Origin: JBFMFB01 sp040752115
GTDB taxonomy: Bacteria; Pseudomonadota; Gammaproteobacteria; Burkholderiales; Sulfuricellaceae
Assembly (NCBI GenBank): GCA_040752115.1
Contig: JBFMFB010000014.1
Location: 1-53,043 of the forward strand
Reading direction: 5' to 3'
Length of the DNA: 53,043 bases
Part shown: one piece after another, positions 25,626 through 32,699 of the stretch
Numbering within the stretch: position 1 is the first letter of the stretch
Layout: the number at the start of each line of letters is the position of its first letter
The notes under the pieces: model-generated
Databases searched by the model: none
Seen by the model: only the letters and a program-made list of their open reading frames with translations
Told to the model about the DNA's origin: nothing
Translations under genes and position numbers: made by a program

Positions 25626-26290
25626 GTTTCCTGATAGTAGCCGACAAGGGATTTCTTGAGCACGGCGCACCCGCCGCGCGCGGCCCCGGCGCCGCTGTGC
25701 AGTTGCAGCCTGGGCGAATCGTGATCGAAGGCGATGCGGGCGATCGTCCGGTACGTTCCCAGAGACTCGAAAATCTTCGCATAGTCCTGTTTGTAGGTAT
25801 ACACCTGCTCTGCCGGCAAGTGGTGATAGCGCCGCCGCTGGGGATTGTCCGGCAGAAAATCCCCCACGATCAGGAAGCCGCCGTCCCCGGTCACCCGGTC
25901 GATCTCCGCCACGGACCGGGCAAGCGACCGCCGGTCCACCCAGTGCAGGACAAAATTGACGATCGTCAGATCGAACGCTTCCTGCACCGGCACATCGGCC
26001 AGCGTTCCCTGCAGGAGGGTCAGCGCGGGAAAGCGCGCCTTGCCGTCGGCCACAGCCTCCCGGCTGGCGTCCACGCCGACGAAGCGCGCCTGCAGCATCT
26101 CCGACAGCCTGTTCAGCCGCCAGCCGTTGGCGCATCCCAGCTCGACCACGCTCCTGATTTCCTGGCGGGCGTCGAGCATATCCACCAGCTGGATCGGCCA
26201 GTCGATCTTCGCGCTTCCGGTCAGCGCTTCCCGGTTGCGGGAGAACCAGGCATCGCCTTCTCCGGCAACGAATACGTCATCCTGTTTCAT
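25622..26290 (-). CDS. Pseudaminic acid biosynthesis-associated methylase
   Basis: 222 aa from the ATG at 26290, which overlaps the aldo/keto reductase stop as ATGA. The N-terminus KQDDVFVAGEGDAWFSRNRE is characteristic of the methylases found in pseudaminic acid clusters. SAM motif I is VVELGCANGWRLNRL; VGVDASREAVADGK and NFVLHWVDRRSLARS follow. The gene family is known mainly by genomic context. The acceptor (sugar, aglycone or acyl group) has not, to my knowledge, been firmly shown. Confidence 0.82.
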   Translation of the reverse strand: MKQDDVFVAGEGDAWFSRNREALTGSAKIDWPIQLVDMLDARQEIRSVVELGCANGWRLNRLSEMLQARFVGVDASREAVADGKARFPALTLLQGTLADVPVQEAFDLTIVNFVLHWVDRRSLARSVAEIDRVTGDGGFLIVGDFLPDNPQRRRYHHLPAEQVYTYKQDYAKIFESLGTYRTIARIAFDHDSPRLQLHSGAGAARGGCAVLKKSLVGYYQET

Positions 26291-27168
26291 TGAATCTTCC
26301 AATTCGCCGGGTTCAAGAATTTCGGATCGTCCAGGGCAAAGGCGCGGAAATCCCGGATCTTCGGCGCTTCCGCCTCACAGCGGCAGATCTCCTCCAGCTG
26401 CCGGCGGTTGTTCACCCCGCAGATGACCGCATCGACTTCGTCGAGCTGCAACACGAAATCCAGCGCGGCTTTCAGCGGCTCGCATCCTTCCCGCTCCAGG
26501 CATGCCCGATAAGCCGCCAGATGATCCCGGATCGGCGCAAAATAGGCAGGAAGCTCGTCCGGTGCCATCAGCAGCAATCCCTGGAGAAAGACGGAGCGGA
26601 CGTGGATCTCCGTGCCGGCCGCCTTCAGCCTCGCCAGCTGCCCGTTTCTCAGCAGGCGCTGATCCAGGACGCTGAGAGGCAGCTGGACAATATCGAGACC
26701 ATAACGCGCCAGCAACGCATCCACCTGCTCCCCGGTGTAGACCGACACGCCGATCTTCTCCACCAATCCCCGCGCCTTGAGGGCTTCCATCCGCCCCATC
26801 AGCCGCTCACCGCCTTCAGCCAGCAAATCCTCCGCATGGTGGACGAGCAGGCCATACACCGCCGGCTGGCCAAGCCTTGCCAGGGAGCGATGAAAGACCA
26901 TCTCCAATTGCTCGGCATCGTGCTCGCCGATACCCTTCCCCGAAAATCCGGGCGTTTTGGTGACGACCCTGAACGCATGCCCGGGGGGAAGGGCGCGGCC
27001 CAAAACCTCTTCGCTGGCCCCGTAGCCCGCCGCGGTGTCGATGAGCCGCACCCCCTTCCCCGCCGCGGCATCCAGGATGTTCCTCACTTCCACCTCGGGC
27101 GTCCGGCCTTCCCGATTGGAAATCCCGTAATCCATTCCGAACTGGACCGCGCCGATGCCGATCTTCAC
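26287..27168 (-). CDS. Aldo/keto reductase in sugar cluster
   Basis: A 293-aa NADPH-type oxidoreductase. The catalytic tetrad is visible: Asp and Tyr in RLIDTAAGYGASEEVLG, Lys in VVTKTPGF and His in GLLVHHAEDL. The end carries AVICGVNNRRQLEEI for cofactor binding. It overlaps pseC upstream and the methylase downstream by 4 bp each, so it is part of the operon. Its substrate is unknown; reduction of a keto-sugar intermediate or side-chain precursor is possible. Confidence 0.82.
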   Translation of the reverse strand: MKIGIGAVQFGMDYGISNREGRTPEVEVRNILDAAAGKGVRLIDTAAGYGASEEVLGRALPPGHAFRVVTKTPGFSGKGIGEHDAEQLEMVFHRSLARLGQPAVYGLLVHHAEDLLAEGGERLMGRMEALKARGLVEKIGVSVYTGEQVDALLARYGLDIVQLPLSVLDQRLLRNGQLARLKAAGTEIHVRSVFLQGLLLMAPDELPAYFAPIRDHLAAYRACLEREGCEPLKAALDFVLQLDEVDAVICGVNNRRQLEEICRCEAEAPKIRDFRAFALDDPKFLNPANWKIQ

Positions 27169-28322
27169 GCCAGGGCCTGCTTCAAGGTGGCCACCACGAA
27201 ATCCTGCTCCGCTTCGCTCAGGCCGTAATAAAGCGGCAGGCTGATCGCCCGGCTGTAATAGCCCTCGGCCTCGGGGAAATCGCCACTGCGAAAACCCAAC
27301 CGCTGGTAGTAGGGCTGGGTGTGGACCGGGATGTAATGGACATTGGCACCGATGCCGGCATTCCGCAGTGCGTCGAACACCTCCCGGCGCGTTGCTTTGG
27401 TCCTTGCCGGATCGATCTGCACCACGTAGAGATGATAAGCGGAGTAACAGTCAGGGCGAACCGCGGGGAGGCGCAAAGGTAGGGCGCTCAGCGCCTCGTC
27501 GTAGCGGCGCGCCAGGTCATTGCGCCGGGCGACGAACTCGTCCAGCCGGTTCATCTGGCTGGCTCCCAGCGCGGCCTGGATGTCCGTCATGCGATAGTTG
27601 TATCCCAGCTCGATTTGCTGGTAGTACCAAGGCCCGTCTGGCTCGGAAACCATCCGGGCGGGATCGCGCACGATCCCGTGGGAGCGGAGGAGAAGCAGCT
27701 TCCGGTATAGATCCTCGCGGTTGGTCAGGATCATCCCCCCTTCCCCGCTGGTGATGATCTTCACCGCATGGAAGCTGAGCACTGTCATGTCGGAATGGCG
27801 GCAATCCCCGATTTTCCCGCCCTGATACCCCCCCCCAATGGCATGGGAGGCATCCTCGATTACGGTGACGCCGTGCCTGCGCGCCAGCTGCGCGACTGCC
27901 TCCATCTCGCACGACTGGCCGGCGAAATGGACCGGAATCACCACATCCGGCAGGCTGCCGTGCTGTTCCGCCTGAGCGAGCTTTTTCTCCAGAGCGGACA
28001 CGCTCAGGTTGTACGTTGCGGCATCGATATCGACGAAATCGACTTTCGCGCCGCAGTAGAGCGCGCAGTTGGCGGAAGCGACAAAAGTATTGGGGGAAGT
28101 CCACAGCAGCCCGCCCGGCTTGAGGCCGGCGGCGAGACAGGAAAGATGCAGCGCCGCAGTCGCGTTGCACACCGCCACGGCGTATCTGGCGCCGCAATAG
28201 CCGGCCACTGCGGCCTCGAAACGCTCGATAGCCGGCCCCTGGGTCAGCCAGTCGGAATTGAGAACATCAACGACCGCCCGGATATCGGCTTCGTCGATAT
28301 CCTGTCGCGCGTAGGGAATCAT
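27165..28322 (-). CDS. pseC: PseC-type UDP-4-keto-sugar aminotransferase
   Basis: DegT/DnrJ/EryC1-family PLP enzyme that aminates C4 of the PseB product. The 385-aa protein starts MIPYARQDIDEADIRAVVDV. VAVCNATAALHLSCLA binds PLP phosphate, VIEDASHAIGG has the PLP Asp, and LSFHAVKIITSGEGGMI carries the Schiff-base Lys. Its ATG overlaps the pseB stop (ATGA). The pseB-pseC pair is the hallmark of pseudaminic-acid-type pathways. Confidence 0.92.
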   Translation of the reverse strand: MIPYARQDIDEADIRAVVDVLNSDWLTQGPAIERFEAAVAGYCGARYAVAVCNATAALHLSCLAAGLKPGGLLWTSPNTFVASANCALYCGAKVDFVDIDAATYNLSVSALEKKLAQAEQHGSLPDVVIPVHFAGQSCEMEAVAQLARRHGVTVIEDASHAIGGGYQGGKIGDCRHSDMTVLSFHAVKIITSGEGGMILTNREDLYRKLLLLRSHGIVRDPARMVSEPDGPWYYQQIELGYNYRMTDIQAALGASQMNRLDEFVARRNDLARRYDEALSALPLRLPAVRPDCYSAYHLYVVQIDPARTKATRREVFDALRNAGIGANVHYIPVHTQPYYQRLGFRSGDFPEAEGYYSRAISLPLYYGLSEAEQDFVVATLKQALA

Positions 28323-29317
28323 GCTTCGCCGTTCAGTTCGGGCTTTCTCAAATCCTCCACCGAAAGGAAGTGGGAATTGTTGCCGGAGCTGTACTCGAAG
28401 CCTTCGGTTACCGCCTTCCCTTCCTCCCCGATCGCGTTGGTTTGATAATCTGCCCGGAAGGTGAACATGATGGTGGGGCGAATCACATAGTGATCATGAA
28501 ACTCGAGCGTGAGATGCGAATCATCCGCGGGGCACATGATTTCGTGCAGCTTTTCGCCGGGGCGTATGCCGATGATCCGGGTCGGCAGCTCCGGCGCAAT
28601 GGCGGTAGCGAGATCCGTGATGCGGACGGAAGGGATTTTGGGCACGAAGATCTCGCCGCCGTGCATGCGTTCGAAGTTCCTGAATACGAAGTCCACCCCC
28701 TGGCGCAGCGTGATCCAGAAGCGCGTCATGCGCGGGTCGGTGATCGGCAGTTCCCTGGCGCCCTCGGCGAGTAGTTTCCTGAACAGGGGAACAACGGATC
28801 CCCTTGATCCGACCACGTTGCCGTAGCGAACCACCGAGAAGCGCGTCCTTCTGGCGCCGGCAATATTGTTGGCCGCGACGAAGAGCTTGTCCGATGCCAG
28901 CTTGGTTGCGCCATACAGATTGATGGGGTTTGCCGCCTTGTCCGTCGAGAGGGCGATCACCTTTTCCACCTCGTTCTCGATGGCGGCGGCGATGACGTTT
29001 TCCGCACCATGGATATTCGTCTTGATGCATTCCATGGGGTTGTATTCCGCAGCGGGAACGTGTTTCAGCGCGGCGGCGTGGATGACGAAATCCACATCCC
29101 TCATTGCCTGCATCAGCCGGTCGCGGTCGCGCACATCGCCGATGAAGTACCGCATCGCAGGGGAATCAAACGCCCGCTGCATTTCGTACTGTTTCAGCTC
29201 ATCGCGGGAAAAGACGATGATCTTCCTCGGAGAGCACCGGGAAAGAATGGTCTTGACGAACTCCTTGCCAAACGACCCGGTACCACCGGTAATCAAAACC
29301 GATTTGTCGTTGAACAT
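28319..29317 (-). CDS. pseB: UDP-GlcNAc 4,6-dehydratase (inverting), PseB
   Basis: First enzyme of the pathway: dehydration with C5 inversion of UDP-GlcNAc. A 332-aa short-chain dehydrogenase with the NADP motif LITGGTGSFGKEFV at the N-terminus, HAAALKHVPAAEYNP, and STDKAANPINLYGATKL in place of the usual Ser-Tyr-Lys region. A G-rich ribosome-binding site precedes the ATG. It begins 42 bp after def on the same strand and heads the sugar operon; no clear promoter was found in that gap. Confidence 0.94.
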   Translation of the reverse strand: MFNDKSVLITGGTGSFGKEFVKTILSRCSPRKIIVFSRDELKQYEMQRAFDSPAMRYFIGDVRDRDRLMQAMRDVDFVIHAAALKHVPAAEYNPMECIKTNIHGAENVIAAAIENEVEKVIALSTDKAANPINLYGATKLASDKLFVAANNIAGARRTRFSVVRYGNVVGSRGSVVPLFRKLLAEGARELPITDPRMTRFWITLRQGVDFVFRNFERMHGGEIFVPKIPSVRITDLATAIAPELPTRIIGIRPGEKLHEIMCPADDSHLTLEFHDHYVIRPTIMFTFRADYQTNAIGEEGKAVTEGFEYSSGNNSHFLSVEDLRKPELNGEA

Positions 29318-29359
29318 TTGCCCCCCTGTCTCAGTCCGGCAAACATAGCCGAAACCACT

Positions 29360-29890
29360 TCATTCTTCAATCTGCTCCTGATTCGGAAACAGTACGGCGG
29401 TAAAACCGAACAGGCGCAAATCGCGTATCCGCATCGGATAAAGAATACCCACCAGGTGATCGTACTCGTGCTGCACCACCCTCGCATGAAAACCGTCAAC
29501 AGTGCGATCAACGACGTTGCCGTACTGATCGAAACCCGAATAACGCAACTGCTTATAGCGCGGCACCATGCCCCGCATCCCTGGCACGGAAAGACACCCC
29601 TCCCAGGCCTCTTCCAGCTCATCACTGAGCGGGGTCAGTACCGGATTGACCAGGACGGTGTACGGGACAGGCTCGGCCTCGGGATAACGCGGATTGGATT
29701 CCACCCCGAAAATCACCACCTGCACCCCGACGCCGATCTGGGGCGCAGCCAACCCGGCGCCGTTCAGCGCCTTCATGGTGTCGCGCATGTCGGCCAGCAG
29801 GGCATGGAGTTCCGGCGTGTCGAACACCGCAACCGGTTTCGCCTGCTCCAGCAGGCGCGGATCGCCCATTCTGAGAACCGGCTTGATCAT
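29360..29890 (-). CDS. def: Peptide deformylase
   Basis: Removes the formyl group from nascent polypeptides. The start is the ATG at 29890 (MIKPVLRMGDPRLL), giving 176 aa. All three metal-site motifs are present: GAGLAAPQIGV, EGCLSVPG and HEYDHLVG. The longer open frame upstream runs through the phosphorylase gene in another frame and was rejected. It is not beside fmt as in enterics, but between the phosphorylase gene and pseB, so it is probably a second deformylase or a relocated one. Confidence 0.95.
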   Translation of the reverse strand: MIKPVLRMGDPRLLEQAKPVAVFDTPELHALLADMRDTMKALNGAGLAAPQIGVGVQVVIFGVESNPRYPEAEPVPYTVLVNPVLTPLSDELEEAWEGCLSVPGMRGMVPRYKQLRYSGFDQYGNVVDRTVDGFHARVVQHEYDHLVGILYPMRIRDLRLFGFTAVLFPNQEQIEE

Positions 29891-29910
29891 TGCCGCCCGC
29901 CGCTCCACAC

Positions 29911-30678
29911 TTAGCGCCGCTTGCACTTCTCGCAAAACGGCGCGGTCGCGACCAGATGCTCGAGGATGGTGCGCACCCGCCCCATGGCCTGTTTCAGTAC
30001 CGCATCGACTTCCTCGTAGGTGATCGCCTCGCTGCTGGAACCACGTCCTGCGGCGTAATTGGCGCAAACCGTGAGCGCCGCGTAGCACAGCCCCAACTCT
30101 CTGGCGAGCGCCGCTTCGGGCATCCCGGTCATGCCTACCATGGTGGCCCCGTCACGCTCCAAACGGTCGATTTCGGCTTTGGTTTCGAGGCGGGGGCCCT
30201 GCACTGCCCCGTATACGCCGCCATCGATGTAGCGCTCGCCGGCAAGATCGCAGGCTTTCATGCACATCTGGCGCATTTCATCGCAATACGGCCAGGTAAA
30301 ATCCATGTGCACCACCGGCTTTTCCCCCCCTTCGTAATAGGTGGATTTTCGCCCCCAGGTGTAGTCGATGATCTGGTCGGGCACGGCAATGACGCCGGGC
30401 GCCATGTCCCGATGAATGCCCCCGACCGTGGCAACCGAGATGACATGCTTCACCCCCTCCGATTGCAACGCCCACATGTTGGCGCGGTAGTTTACCTCGT
30501 GCGGCGGGATGGTGTGGCCGTAGCCGTGCCGCGCCAGGAAAATCACTTCGTGGTCATTGATCTTGCCAAAAGAAAGCGCTCCGGACGGTTCGCCGTAAGG
30601 GGTGCGGATCACCTGCCGGTGGGTGATTTCAAGATTGGCCAGCTGGGTGAGCCCGGTGCCGCCGATGATTGCTAACAT
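29911..30678 (-). CDS. S-methyl-5'-thioinosine/thioadenosine phosphorylase
   Basis: A 255-aa PNP/MTAP-family enzyme beginning MLAIIGGTGLTQLANLEI, with the phosphate-binding ARHGYGHTIPPHEVNYRAN and the purine-site segment VGMTGMPEAALARELG. Such short bacterial enzymes include the methylthioinosine phosphorylase of Pseudomonas. The neighbouring hpt would salvage the hypoxanthine that reaction releases, which favours MTI over MTA as substrate (inference). The C-terminus ends in a CEKC pair of unknown role. A heptamer repeat array lies 17-72 bp before the ATG. Confidence 0.88.
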   Translation of the reverse strand: MLAIIGGTGLTQLANLEITHRQVIRTPYGEPSGALSFGKINDHEVIFLARHGYGHTIPPHEVNYRANMWALQSEGVKHVISVATVGGIHRDMAPGVIAVPDQIIDYTWGRKSTYYEGGEKPVVHMDFTWPYCDEMRQMCMKACDLAGERYIDGGVYGAVQGPRLETKAEIDRLERDGATMVGMTGMPEAALARELGLCYAALTVCANYAAGRGSSSEAITYEEVDAVLKQAMGRVRTILEHLVATAPFCEKCKRR

Positions 30679-30694
30679 GGATTAGTCCTGCGTG

Positions 30695-30750
30695 ATGAAC
30701 GATAAATAGCGAATGGTAAATGGTGAACGGTGAATAGTGAATAGTGAATA
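30695..30750. repeat. Heptamer tandem array, 8 units
   Basis: Eight consecutive 7-bp units fill this 56-bp stretch: ATGAACG, ATAAATA, GCGAATG, GTAAATG, GTGAACG, then GTGAATA three times. The consensus is GTGAATR, more degenerate towards the phosphorylase gene. It lies in the hpt-phosphorylase gap just upstream of the phosphorylase ribosome-binding site. Confidence 0.8.
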
Positions 30751-30790
30751 GCGTGCGGTGGGCGAGGGAGAACCTGCTGTGTATCAAGAA

Positions 30791-31357
30791 TCAGTTTCCC
30801 GCGGGCTCTTGGGGCTCCCTGACGGCATATATCGCCGGAAGGTTGCGCCAGGCGCCGCGCACATCCATGCCGAAGCCGAACACGTAGCGGTTGGGCAGCT
30901 TGATGCCATGGAAGTCGGCCTGGATAGGCTTGGGCCGGCCGGTTTCCTTGTCCGCGAAGACGGCGCTGTAAAACGCCTTGGCGCCCATTCCCAGCACCTT
31001 GTCGCGGATCGCCGCCAGGGTGTGCCCTTCGTCCAGGATGTCATCCAGCACCAGCACCACGCGACCCGCCACGTTCTCCCGCGGCAGCACCTTCCAGTCG
31101 AGGCTCCCGCCCTGGGTGGTGTTGCCGTAGCGGCTGACGTGGATGTAATCGAAATCCAGCGGGAAGTTGAGCAGTGGCAGCAGTTGGCCGGTGAACACCA
31201 CCGCCCCGCCCATCACGCTCAGCACCATCGGCTGCTGGTCACCAAGCTTGGAGGAAATCTCGCCGGCCAGCCGTTTTACGGCTTCAGACACAACAACGGC
31301 GGAGCATATCTGTTCCGCCGTCTGGAGTACTTGCAGCGCCTCTTCTTTAGGAAGCAT
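30791..31357 (-). CDS. hpt: Hypoxanthine-guanine phosphoribosyltransferase
   Basis: Converts hypoxanthine or guanine plus PRPP to IMP or GMP. The protein is 188 aa from the ATG at 31357. The PRPP loop is VVLVLDDILDEGHTLAAI and the N-terminal loop is VMGGAVVFTGQLL, with DFDYIHVSRYG between. It is directly upstream of the methylthiopurine phosphorylase gene and 10 bp after the DsrE-like gene. The name follows family similarity; substrate preference between hypoxanthine and guanine is not determined. Confidence 0.9.
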   Translation of the reverse strand: MLPKEEALQVLQTAEQICSAVVVSEAVKRLAGEISSKLGDQQPMVLSVMGGAVVFTGQLLPLLNFPLDFDYIHVSRYGNTTQGGSLDWKVLPRENVAGRVVLVLDDILDEGHTLAAIRDKVLGMGAKAFYSAVFADKETGRPKPIQADFHGIKLPNRYVFGFGMDVRGAWRNLPAIYAVREPQEPAGN

Positions 31358-31367
31358 CAATCATCCG

Positions 31368-31736
31368 TCAGTAAGTCAGGGTCACCACATCGTCATCCAT
31401 CGCCTGCTGGATGACGTAGGCCCCCCCGACGGTTTCTTCGATTTCCGGGATCAGGTCCTCGCCCCACAGCTCCAGGGTCGGAGTGCAGACCTTGAACTTG
31501 ACGCCGGCCTCGTGGGCATCCTTGATGAACTCGTAGACGCTCTTGGGCGAGCCTTCCTTGACGAAAAGCTTTTCAGCCACACCCTTCTTGGCCAGTTCGC
31601 CGGAACGGCCGGTCAGGATCACCTCCACCTCGTACTCCATGGCGGCGGCGACTGTCGCCTGGAAAAACGGCGCACCCAATTCCGAGCCATTTGCCGGATC
31701 GGTGTTGACCATCACTATCATAAGCTTATCAGCCAT
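31368..31736 (-). CDS. DsrE-family small protein
   Basis: 122 aa from the ATG at 31736 (MADKLMIVMVNTDPANGSE), with GGAG upstream. The fold type is suggested by the alternating strand-helix pattern, PFFQATVAAAMEYEVEVILTG, and the end VIQQAMDDDVVTLTY. There is one Cys (VCTPTLELWG), roughly where TusD/DsrE proteins carry their sulfur-relay Cys. Related proteins are common in sulfur-oxidising betaproteobacteria, but here the neighbours are galU and hpt, so no pathway can be assigned. Confidence 0.8.
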   Translation of the reverse strand: MADKLMIVMVNTDPANGSELGAPFFQATVAAAMEYEVEVILTGRSGELAKKGVAEKLFVKEGSPKSVYEFIKDAHEAGVKFKVCTPTLELWGEDLIPEIEETVGGAYVIQQAMDDDVVTLTY

Positions 31737-31787
31737 GGCGGATCTCCACAAAATAAGAATATGCTTCTTTGCTAAAGAGCGATTCCA

Positions 31788-32699
31788 TTATAGCGACAAG
31801 TCCGGCGTTTTTGCCATACGTTCTCGTTGCGATTCCGCCAAAGCTGCAAGATAGGCGCGAAATTCGCCGTTGATTTCGGAATGCTTCAGGGCATATTCGA
31901 CCGTCGCCTTGAGATAACCGAACTTGCTGCCGCAGTCGTAGCGGACTCCGTCGAACTCGTACGCCAGCACCTGTTCCTGCTGCAGCAGCGAAGCGATGGC
32001 GTCGGTGAGCTGAATTTCCCCGCCCGCCCCGGCCTGAACCCTTTCCAGGTGTTTGAAAATTCCCGGTGTGAGAATGTATCGCCCGACCACCCCAAGCGTC
32101 GAAGGTGCTTCTTCCGGCCTGGGCTTCTCGACGATGCCGCTGATCTTGTGAATACCGCCCTCCCATTCCGTGCCTGCCACGATGCCATAATGCAGAGCAT
32201 CCTCACGCGGAACGTCCTGGACGCCGAGGACGGAACAATGGTAGCGCTCGTGCAGATCCGCCATCTGCTTCAGCACCGGCGGCTCGCCGTCCAGCAGATC
32301 GTCCGCCAGCAGCACCGCAAACGGCTCGTTGCCCACTACGTGCCTGGCGCACAGCACGGCATGGCCAAGCCCCAGCGCCTCGGACTGCCGGATATAGACG
32401 CAGGACACATTCTTCGGCAGGATGCCGCGCACGATTTCCAGCAATTCGGTCTTGCCCCGCGCTTCCAGCTCGGCCTCCATCTCGTAGGCCTTGTCGAAGT
32501 GGTCCTCGATCGCCCGCTTGCTGCGGCCGGTGACGAAAATCAGCTCGGTGATCCCGGCCGCGATCGCCTCTTCCGCTGCGTACTGGATCAGCGGCTTGTC
32601 CACGATCGGCAGCATCTCCTTGGGGCTCGCCTTGGTCGCCGGCAAAAAACGCGTGCCGAGGCCCGCCACGGGGAATACGGCTTTGGTTACTTTGGTCAT
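31788..32699 (-). CDS. galU: UTP-glucose-1-phosphate uridylyltransferase
   Basis: Makes UDP-glucose for surface polysaccharides. The 303-aa protein starts MTKVTKAVFPVAGLGTRFLP, the nucleotide-binding loop of the family, followed by KEMLPIVDKPLIQYA and the conserved FAVLLADDLL. The ATG overlaps the ligA stop (ATGA), so it is translated from the zipA-ligA transcript. Confidence 0.96.
   Translation of the reverse strand: MTKVTKAVFPVAGLGTRFLPATKASPKEMLPIVDKPLIQYAAEEAIAAGITELIFVTGRSKRAIEDHFDKAYEMEAELEARGKTELLEIVRGILPKNVSCVYIRQSEALGLGHAVLCARHVVGNEPFAVLLADDLLDGEPPVLKQMADLHERYHCSVLGVQDVPREDALHYGIVAGTEWEGGIHKISGIVEKPRPEEAPSTLGVVGRYILTPGIFKHLERVQAGAGGEIQLTDAIASLLQQEQVLAYEFDGVRYDCGSKFGYLKATVEYALKHSEINGEFRAYLAALAESQRERMAKTPDLSL

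Noticed and set aside
30695..30750. Possible CRISPR-like array
   Set aside because: Units are 7 bp with no spacers and no cas genes nearby; it is a simple tandem array.
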